Source: JAGQRJ01 sp041402045 (GTDB lineage Bacteria; Planctomycetota; J058). From it: a DNA stretch of 64,000 nt. The notes beneath the pieces are model-generated. The model saw nothing but the letters and a program-made list of their open reading frames with translations. It did no database searches and was not told the DNA's origin. Positions 46,251 to 52,768 of the stretch are shown here, piece by piece; positions within the stretch are counted from its first letter, which is position 1, and each line of letters opens with the position of its first letter. The translations under genes and the position numbers were made by a program. The stretch covers positions 67,982-131,981 of the forward strand of contig JAWKSZ010000016.1 of assembly GCA_041402045.1 (NCBI GenBank), given 5' to 3'.

Positions 46251-46802
46251 ATGAAGAAATTGAAGAAGTTCTTTCGCCCCGGCAACATGCTGAAGGTCGG
46301 TGCGGTTTCCCTCGGTGTCACGGTGCTGGCCGGTTTGGCCTTGTTCAAGGGTCCCGCGTGGGCGATCGAGCCCGCGGCCTACGTCATGCTCGCCGGCGCG
46401 GGGATCTCCCTGCTCGCCTTCGGCGCGGCGGCGATCGGCGGCCTGTGGAACCTGGGCAAGAAGCTCTTCGGCAAGAAGAAGAAGAGCGGCTCCGACGCGG
46501 CCCCCGTGGTCGCCGGCGCGGGCGGCGCGGCCGTGGCCGCGGGCGCCCTGGCGCTGGGCGGCGGCGCGGTGCCCCCGGCTCAGCCCAACGCCGTCCCGAT
46601 CGTGCAGGCCGAGGAGAGCATGGCCTACCCCAGCCTCGAAGAGGCCGGGTTCGAGATCCTGCCCACCGCCGAGGAGGCGGCTGCCGCAGGCGACCCCGTC
46701 GCCGGCCCGATCGCTGCCCCGATCGTCACCGACGTGACCCTGGGCGACCCCGTGGCGCCCTCCGGCCCGGCCTTCACGGGCCTGGCCGAGACCGTGCAGT
46801 AG
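46251..46802 (+). CDS. Two-span membrane protein with long Ala/Pro-rich tail, unknown
   Basis: 183 residues. MKKLKKFFRPGNMLKVGAVS is a basic N-terminus, followed by a hydrophobic helix (about 17-35), a second at about 42-66 (YVMLAGAGISLLAFGAAAIG), then a basic patch LGKKLFGKKKKSGSD and a low-complexity Ala/Gly/Pro-rich tail to the end. The basic patch should face the cytoplasm. No family recognised. A plausible Shine-Dalgarno, CGGAG, lies 11 bp before ATG 46251, and the 180 bp upstream is comparatively AT-rich and probably holds its promoter. Monocistronic with a hairpin after the stop. Confidence 0.65.
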   Translation: MKKLKKFFRPGNMLKVGAVSLGVTVLAGLALFKGPAWAIEPAAYVMLAGAGISLLAFGAAAIGGLWNLGKKLFGKKKKSGSDAAPVVAGAGGAAVAAGALALGGGAVPPAQPNAVPIVQAEESMAYPSLEEAGFEILPTAEEAAAAGDPVAGPIAAPIVTDVTLGDPVAPSGPAFTGLAETVQ

Positions 46803-46827
46803 CCAGCGGTCCCCCCCACACTCGGCG

Positions 46828-46856
46828 CGCCCGCGTGAGCCCTGCTCGCGCGGGCG
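46828..46856 (+). terminator. Possible hairpin after the two-span protein gene
   Basis: CGCCCGCG pairs with CGCGGGCG across a 13-base loop, 25 bp after the stop; weaker than other hairpins here. Confidence 0.35.
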
Positions 46857-47043
46857 TGCGCGTGTACAGCGGGGTCGCCGGCGTGGGCACGTGCACGGGA
46901 GGGGAACACGGAAGGCGCGGAAGACGCGAACGTCCCGCGCAGCGGAGGCGCGCCCTGTCTACACGCCAGACACGGAAGCTCCGCCTCGTCGACCTGCTCG
47001 GCCTGGAGTCCTGGGACCCGCCCTGCCTGCGAGGGAATCGCCG

Positions 47044-47700
47044 CTACGCCCGCGGGAACTCGTACTCCACGATCGGCCACCCCGCCGCCAGCGCGGCCCG
47101 CCGCAGCTCCCGGTCGGGGTTCACCGCGCAGGGGTAGCCGACCTCCGCCAGCCACCCTCGATCCGCCGCGTCGGAGCCGTAGCCGTAGGACGCCTCGAGG
47201 TTGACCCCCCGCCCGCGGAGCGCCTCGAGGAGCGCCTCGACGTCGGGCTCGAGCAGCTTGCCCGTGGCCTGGCCGTCGCGCAGCTCGAGCTCGGCGGCGT
47301 GCACGCCCTCCACCTCGAGCCCCGCACACACCGGCTCGACCGCCGCGCGCAGGCCGTGGCTCAGCAGCAGCGAGGGCCGCCCCTCCGCCCGCGCGCGCTC
47401 GAGGAGCGCCAGGCCGTCGGGGGCCAGGCGTCCGACGAGGAAGCGCTCGGCGAACTCCCGCGCCAGGACCTCGATCCGGTCCTCGCCGAGCCCCGCCAGG
47501 GCCAGGCTCGCCCAGCGTCGCTGTCGGCGGCGGTCGGCCAGGCCCAGGAGCCCCAGGGCGGGCAGGCCCAGGGCCAGGCCGCCCAGGCGCGCGGCGCGCT
47601 CGGCGCGACCCGGCGCTCCGACCGCGAGGTAGGCGCTCTGGGCCACGGCCTTGGGCGGCACGAGCACGCCCTCGAGCCGCAGCAGGGTGCGTGGGCTCAC
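47044..47700 (-). CDS. HAD-IB (SerB-like) protein with degenerate catalytic motif
   Basis: 218 residues. Layout of HAD subfamily IB phosphatases: motif I region at the N-terminus, helical cap, then SLLLSHGLRAAVEPVCAGLE (motif II), ELELRDGQATGKLL, and GSDAADRGWLAEVGYPCAVN followed by PDRELRRAALAAGWPI (motif IV and tail). Motif I should be DxDGT; here it is RTLLRLEGVLVPP, so the nucleophile Asp and the general acid Asp are replaced by Arg and Glu. The phosphatase is therefore probably inactive. GTG 47700 overlaps the stop of the upstream Ser/Thr kinase (GTGA), so a regulatory role beside that kinase is possible. Frame intact. Confidence 0.75.
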   Translation of the reverse strand: MSPRTLLRLEGVLVPPKAVAQSAYLAVGAPGRAERAARLGGLALGLPALGLLGLADRRRQRRWASLALAGLGEDRIEVLAREFAERFLVGRLAPDGLALLERARAEGRPSLLLSHGLRAAVEPVCAGLEVEGVHAAELELRDGQATGKLLEPDVEALLEALRGRGVNLEASYGYGSDAADRGWLAEVGYPCAVNPDRELRRAALAAGWPIVEYEFPRA

Positions 47701-50700
47701 AGGGGGGCCGGGAGGTTCGCGGCCTCCTGCGCGGCGAGGGCCTCGCCCTGCGCCTGGAGCCAGGCCGGGTCGAGCTCGCCGGTGATCTCCAGCTCGCTCA
47801 AGACCACGTCCTGGTTGAAGGGCGCGAACACGAGCTGGCAGGCCTCGTCGCCGGGCGCGTTGTTCAGGCGAAACACCGAGCGCCCGCTGAGCTTGACCCG
47901 CAGGTCGTTGCCCTTGGTGCGGTCGATCTGGATCCGCTGGACCTTGTCGGTCTCGCCCAGGATCGAGGGCTGGTAGTCGGCGTCGAGGCAGGTGAACGCT
48001 TGGGGCGGCGACTGGCCGCCCACGGTCCCGATCACGTTGCAGGGGAGCGCCATGGTGTAGCCGCCCTTGCGCTCGGCGGCGGGGTCGATCGTCACGTCGC
48101 GCTTGGTCCCGGCGCGGTAGCCGAAGCCGATCAGCACCCCCCGCCAGGGGGCGGACTCGAGGAGCAGGTTCACGTTGGGGCGCTGCGCGTCGGTGCCCTT
48201 GAGCTTGGCCTGGATCTTGAGCGTGGTGCCCGGGGCGAAGCGCGGGCGCAGCGCGACCCGGCCGTGGAGGACCACGTTCCCCGCGCCCTTCCACTCGGCC
48301 TTGGAGCCGCCGAACCCGCCGGCCTCCAGGTCCTTGCACTCGCCCTGGGACTCGAAGCGGTACTCCAGGCCCATGCCCGTGCGCTTCTCCTTGTAGTCGC
48401 CGGCGAGGAGCGCCGCGGGGTCCGCGGCGAGCTGGGCGCCGCGCGCCTGCAAGAACCCTTGCTTGATCTGCTCGAAGCCGCGGCGGTAGGTCTCGGTCGC
48501 GCGCAGCGCGGGGGAGAACCCGCCCCGCGCCAGGCGCACCGCCTCCTCGGGCTCGGCCGCCAACAGCGTGGCGATCCGCACGTCGACCAGGGCCTCCTCC
48601 GCCGCGCGAATCCGGGGCTCGAGCACGTCGCGCTGCGCCTGGGAGAGGGGCGCGCCGCTGGACTCCGCGCGGTCGATCACGGCGCGGGCGCCGTGGGGGG
48701 CCTTGAAGCGCAGGAACAGCAGCGCGCGCCCGGCGGCGTGCGGGGTCGGGGCCGCCAGGGGGGCGAGCTCGGGCCCGGAGAGCTCCGCGAGCTCCAGGGT
48801 TCGGCGCTCGCCGTCGATCAGGAGCGTCCAGGTCCCTCGCGCGGCGTCGTAGGCCTGGACCTTGCCCCGCGCCTCGCCTCCGGCGTCGAGGGTCCAGGCC
48901 ACCTCGGCCTGCTTGCGGGCGAGCTCTTCGCAGTTCTGCTGGAGCGCCTGGAGCGCGGTCATGAGGCCGTTGCTGAGCTCCAGCAGCTCCCGGGCTTCGG
49001 CGGCGAACGGGTCGCCGAGCTGCTTGGCGAAGGGGCGGAGCTTGGCGTCCGCGGCCACGACCTCGCCCTCGAGCAGGTCGCGCCAGAAGCCGTCGCTCGC
49101 CGCGCGGAAGGCCTGGCGCTGCTCCTGCTGCGCGGCCGCCTGCTCTAGCCGGGCCAGCGCCTGGTCGATCGCCTCGCCCAGGGACTCCGGGGCCTGGGCG
49201 CGGAACGCGCGCACGGCCCCGGCGTCACCGCCCGCCTCCAGCTCCTTCAGCCGGGTGCGCGCGGAGTCCAGGATCGTGCGCCGCAGGATCTCGAGGGCCG
49301 GGATCTCCGGGAGCACGTCGCGCCACGCCTCGTGGAACGCGTCGAGCTGCGCGCTGGCCTCGCGGTAGCGGTTCTCGCCGACGAGGGTCAGGGTCGCGCG
49401 ACCGACCTCGGTGAAGGCGTCGTTCCCCGCGCGCTCCACCCGCGCCAGGAGCGCGTCGGCCCCGCGGGTGGCGTCGTCGGCGACCTGACCCCCGGGGTAG
49501 CTCGTGGCCACCGCGCGCAGGCGCTCGTAGGCCCCGCGGGGGTCGTCGGGGTGGGAGAGCGCGTACTCCCGCGCGGCCTCGAGGGCGGCGTCGGCGGCGG
49601 TCGCCGGCGCGGTGGGCGGGGAGTCCGTGGACGGGGGGTCGTCGCTCGGCGGGCGGCGGCGCGCGCGCCGGCCCTGGGGGGTCTCGTCGGCGGGGGGCGG
49701 GTCGTCCGCCGGCGGGTCGTCCTCGGGCGGGTCGTCGGGGGGCGTGTCCGGCACCTCGTCGGGGGTCTCGGCCACGTCGCTGGACCCGCCCACCAGCGCG
49801 TAGCCCACGACCGCGAGGCCGACGAGGGCCACGAGCCCGGCCGCGACCAGGGCCAGGATCGGTGGGCCGCCCTCGCGGCGGCGGGCCCGCTGGGGCGCGG
49901 CGGGGGCGCGGCGCGCGGCGTCGAGCTGGCGCAGGAAGTCCTGCATGCTCGGGAGCCGGTCCTCGCGGTCCTTGACCAGCATGCGCGCCAGCAGCGCTCG
50001 GATCGGCGCGGGCACCTGGGGCATGGCCTGATCGAGGTCCGGCACCTCGGCGCGCACCTGCTGCACGAGGATGTCCCGCGCCCCGTCGCCCTCGTAGGCC
50101 GGCTCGCCCACGATCATGTGGTAGAGCGTCATGGCCAGGGAGTAGACGTCGCTGCGGGCGTCGATATCGGTGCGCCCCAGGGCCTGCTCCGGCGAGCAGT
50201 AGTAGGGCGTGCCCTCGGTCATGTCCGACTTCTCGCCGGTGCCCGCGACCGCCAGGGGCTTGGCCAGGCCCAGGTCGCACAGCCGGACCTCGCCGGCCTG
50301 GGTCAGGACCACGTTCTCGGGCTTCACGTCCCGGTGCACGAGGCCGACCTCGTGGGCGTGCTGCAGCCCGCGGGCGACCCCTTCGCCGATCCGCAGGGCC
50401 TCCTCGTAGGGGTAAGCGCCGTCGCGCTCGATCCGGTCCGAGACCGAGCTCCCGTCGACGAACTCCATGACGAAGTAGTAGAGCCCGTTCGCCTCGCCGG
50501 CGTTGATCGCGCCGACCACGTTCTCGTGGTTGAGCTTCGCCGCCGAGCGCGCCTCGTCGAGGAACTTGGCCACGTAGCTCTCGTCGTCGGCCAGGCTGCG
50601 CGAGAGCAGCTTCAGCGCGACCACGCGGTCCATGGAGGTCTGGCGCGCCCGGTAGACCACGCCCATGCCGCCGCGGCCCGCCTCGGCTTCGATCCGGTAG

Positions 50701-50903
50701 CCCGGGATCACGTCCGGGTCGAGGGCCTCGAGCAGCGCGGGGTGGTCCTTGCGCTCGACCTTGCCCATGGAGGTCAACTGCTCGAGCAGCTTCCCCGGCT
50801 CGGCCTTGGCGAGGGCCTTCTCCACGGAGCGCTCGGTGCAGAGGTCGAGCTTGACGGCGAACAGGCCGACCAACGCGTCCTTGGTCTCTGGCGTTAACTC
50901 CAC
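47697..50903 (-). CDS. Membrane Ser/Thr protein kinase with large extracytoplasmic domain
   Basis: 1,068 residues, intact. N-terminal extension (1-65), kinase domain about 68-335: Gly-rich AGRGGMGVVYRA, Lys98 in VALKLL, Asp192 in LVHRDVKPENVVL, DLG (210-212, in place of DFG), GTPYYCSPEQALG and DVYSLAMTLYHM. A basic segment and one transmembrane helix (about 345-370, ILALVAAGLVALVGLAVVGY) lead to a Pro/Asp-rich linker and a long helical domain with TPR/coiled-coil character, then a beta-rich C-terminal domain resembling a laminin-G/concanavalin fold (RVQIDRTKGNDLRVKLSGRS-like strand, DVVLSELEITGEL). GTG 50903 start with weak Shine-Dalgarno; TAGACT lies upstream. Its stop overlaps the degenerate HAD gene. 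Confidence 0.92.
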   Translation of the reverse strand: MELTPETKDALVGLFAVKLDLCTERSVEKALAKAEPGKLLEQLTSMGKVERKDHPALLEALDPDVIPGYRIEAEAGRGGMGVVYRARQTSMDRVVALKLLSRSLADDESYVAKFLDEARSAAKLNHENVVGAINAGEANGLYYFVMEFVDGSSVSDRIERDGAYPYEEALRIGEGVARGLQHAHEVGLVHRDVKPENVVLTQAGEVRLCDLGLAKPLAVAGTGEKSDMTEGTPYYCSPEQALGRTDIDARSDVYSLAMTLYHMIVGEPAYEGDGARDILVQQVRAEVPDLDQAMPQVPAPIRALLARMLVKDREDRLPSMQDFLRQLDAARRAPAAPQRARRREGGPPILALVAAGLVALVGLAVVGYALVGGSSDVAETPDEVPDTPPDDPPEDDPPADDPPPADETPQGRRARRRPPSDDPPSTDSPPTAPATAADAALEAAREYALSHPDDPRGAYERLRAVATSYPGGQVADDATRGADALLARVERAGNDAFTEVGRATLTLVGENRYREASAQLDAFHEAWRDVLPEIPALEILRRTILDSARTRLKELEAGGDAGAVRAFRAQAPESLGEAIDQALARLEQAAAQQEQRQAFRAASDGFWRDLLEGEVVAADAKLRPFAKQLGDPFAAEARELLELSNGLMTALQALQQNCEELARKQAEVAWTLDAGGEARGKVQAYDAARGTWTLLIDGERRTLELAELSGPELAPLAAPTPHAAGRALLFLRFKAPHGARAVIDRAESSGAPLSQAQRDVLEPRIRAAEEALVDVRIATLLAAEPEEAVRLARGGFSPALRATETYRRGFEQIKQGFLQARGAQLAADPAALLAGDYKEKRTGMGLEYRFESQGECKDLEAGGFGGSKAEWKGAGNVVLHGRVALRPRFAPGTTLKIQAKLKGTDAQRPNVNLLLESAPWRGVLIGFGYRAGTKRDVTIDPAAERKGGYTMALPCNVIGTVGGQSPPQAFTCLDADYQPSILGETDKVQRIQIDRTKGNDLRVKLSGRSVFRLNNAPGDEACQLVFAPFNQDVVLSELEITGELDPAWLQAQGEALAAQEAANLPAPL

Positions 50904-50966
50904 TCCGCCCAGCCCCTTAGTAACCCGGCCAGTCTACCGCACCCCGGGGCCGTCTGCCCCCTGGGC

Positions 50967-51230
50967 TCAGGCCGCGTGCTGGCGCAGCCAGGCGACGATA
51001 TCCGCGCTCTCGTAGAGGGGCTCGCCGTCTATGAACAGGCACGGCACCTGGACCTTGCCTCCGCGGCGGCGGAGCTCGTCGCTGGCCCCGGCCTCGCGTC
51101 GGGTGTCGCGCAGGCGGATCCCCTCGACCCCCAGCTCCTCGATCGCGCGCAGGACGCGCACGCAGAACGGGCAACTGTCGAACTTGAACAGCTCGAGGTC
51201 GACCTCGCGCCCGTCGTTGAGCTTGACCAT
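50967..51230 (-). CDS. Glutaredoxin-like protein
   Basis: 87 residues, GST-N/glutaredoxin fold. Active site Cys20-Pro-Phe-Cys23 in LFKFDSCPFCVRVLRAIEEL, cis-Pro in VQVPCLFIDGEPLYESADI, C-terminal helix IVAWLRQHA. Likely a cytoplasmic glutathione- or thiol-dependent oxidoreductase. ATG 51230 preceded by GGAGG. The in-frame GTG or ATG further upstream (51248) would add six residues and is less likely. It is upstream of the large kinase on the same strand with 63 bp between. Confidence 0.9.
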   Translation of the reverse strand: MVKLNDGREVDLELFKFDSCPFCVRVLRAIEELGVEGIRLRDTRREAGASDELRRRGGKVQVPCLFIDGEPLYESADIVAWLRQHAA

Positions 51231-51334
51231 GACACCTCCGAGCCCCAAGGCTACACCCGCCGGAGCGCGACGCGAGGGGGAGCGGCAGCGCGGGCGCAGG
51301 GGCGGGTAGACTGGCGGCGCGAGGGGAGCCGAGC

Positions 51335-52768
51335 ACGAGCGACGACGCGCGGGAACGGGAGTGGCTGCGGCGAATCCGCGACCTGGCGCAGCGCGTGGGC
51401 GCCGAGACCGACCCGGGGCAGGTCCTGCCCCGGATCCTCGACGCCGCGATCGAGCTCACCGACGCCGAGCGCGGGTTCCTCGTGGTGGTCGGTCCCGCCG
51501 CGGGGGCCGAGGGCATGCGGGTCGCGGAGGCCCGCGGCTTCGACGCCGCCGCGCTGGCGGCCCCGGACGTGCGGGTCTCGCGCACGGTGATCCGCCGCGT
51601 GCTCGAGCGCGGGCGGGGGGTGACCACCACCGGCGCCCTCGACGCGGACGTGCTCGCGGTCTCGAGCGTGCGCGAGACCGGCGCGCGCGCGATCCTCGCC
51701 GCGCCGCTGCGCCTGGGCGGCGAGGTCCTCGGCGCGCTCTACCTCGACCACCGCCGGCTGCACGAGGCCTTCAGCGAGGAGGACCTGGCCCTGCTCGAGG
51801 TCTTCGCCGGCCAGGCCGCGCTGGCCATGGACTGGGCCGCCCGCGACGAGCTCACCGGCGAGCGCTCGCTGCGGCGCTACGGGCCGCTGGTCGGCGGGAG
51901 CCCGCCCATGCTCGCGCTCTACGACGAGGTCGAGCGCGCCGCCCGCAGCCCGGACCCCGTGCTGATCCTGGGGGAGACCGGGACCGGGAAGGAGCTCGTG
52001 GCTCGCGAGCTCCACCGCCGCGGCCCCGCGGCGGCGCGGGCGTTCCACGCCCTGCCCTGCGACCTGCCCCCGGCGGCGGTCCAGGCCCACGTGTTCGGGC
52101 CCCCCGGCGAGCCGGAGCGCGGGCTGCTCGAGCAGGCCGCGACCCTGCTCCTGGACGACGTGGACGCGCTCCCGGGCCCGCTCCAGACCCAGGTCGCCTG
52201 GCTGCTCAAGCAGCGCGCCTGGACCCCGCCCGCCCTCGCGCCGCGCCCGCTCCGGTGTCGGGTCCTCGCCTCCAGCCGCGCCGACCTGCGGCAGCTCGCG
52301 GGCCAGGGCAGCTTCCGCGAGGACCTGTTCTATCGCCTGGACGTGCTGCGGATCGTGGTGCCGCCCCTGCGTCAGCGCCGCGAGGACGTGCCGCTCCTGG
52401 TCGAGGAGTTCCTCGGGCGCCACGCCCAGCGCGCGGTGGAGGTCAGCTCCAAGGCGCTGGAGGTGCTGGGGGCCTACGCCTGGCCGGGGAACGTGCGCGA
52501 GCTGGAGAACGAGGTCCGGCGCCTGTGCGCCCTCGGTCGGCGCCGGATCTCGGCGCAGCAGCTCTCCCCCGAGGTGCGGGCCGGCGGCGGCGTCAGCGCC
52601 CCCGGGGCCGAGCTCGCGGGGCTGACCCTGAGCGAGCTCAAGGAGAAGCTCGTGCGCCAGGCGCTGGCCGAGTGCGACGGCAACAAAGCGCGCGCCGCGC
52701 GCCAGCTCGGGGTGCCGCGCTCGACCCTCTACCACCTGTTGGAGCGGCTGGGGATCGACCCCGCGTGA
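51335..52768 (+). CDS. GAF-AAA+ regulator lacking the GAFTGA loop (NtrC-like)
   Basis: GAF domain (about 25-175, AIELTDAERGFLVVVGP to LLEVFAGQAALAMDW), AAA+ domain with Walker A LGETGTGKELVARELH and Walker B ATLLLDDVDAL, sensor region FREDLFYRLDVLRI, arginine-rich WPGNVRELENEV, and Fis-type HTH ending ARQLGVPRSTLYHLLERLG. Where sigma-54 activators have ELFGHEKGAFTGA this protein reads HVFGPPGEPERGLL, so the sigma-54 contact loop is missing. Start: no ATG in frame; ACG 51335 lies six bases after GGGGAG and is followed by SDDAREREWL, as in a normal N-terminus; GTG 51395 would remove a conserved helix. TAGACT 51307-51312 is a possible -10. Its stop overlaps the following kinase start (GTGA). Confidence 0.85.
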   Translation, partial: TSDDAREREWLRRIRDLAQRVGAETDPGQVLPRILDAAIELTDAERGFLVVVGPAAGAEGMRVAEARGFDAAALAAPDVRVSRTVIRRVLERGRGVTTTGALDADVLAVSSVRETGARAILAAPLRLGGEVLGALYLDHRRLHEAFSEEDLALLEVFAGQAALAMDWAARDELTGERSLRRYGPLVGGSPPMLALYDEVERAARSPDPVLILGETGTGKELVARELHRRGPAAARAFHALPCDLPPAAVQAHVFGPPGEPERGLLEQAATLLLDDVDALPGPLQTQVAWLLKQRAWTPPALAPRPLRCRVLASSRADLRQLAGQGSFREDLFYRLDVLRIVVPPLRQRREDVPLLVEEFLGRHAQRAVEVSSKALEVLGAYAWPGNVRELENEVRRLCALGRRRISAQQLSPEVRAGGGVSAPGAELAGLTLSELKEKLVRQALAECDGNKARAARQLGVPRSTLYHLLERLGIDPA

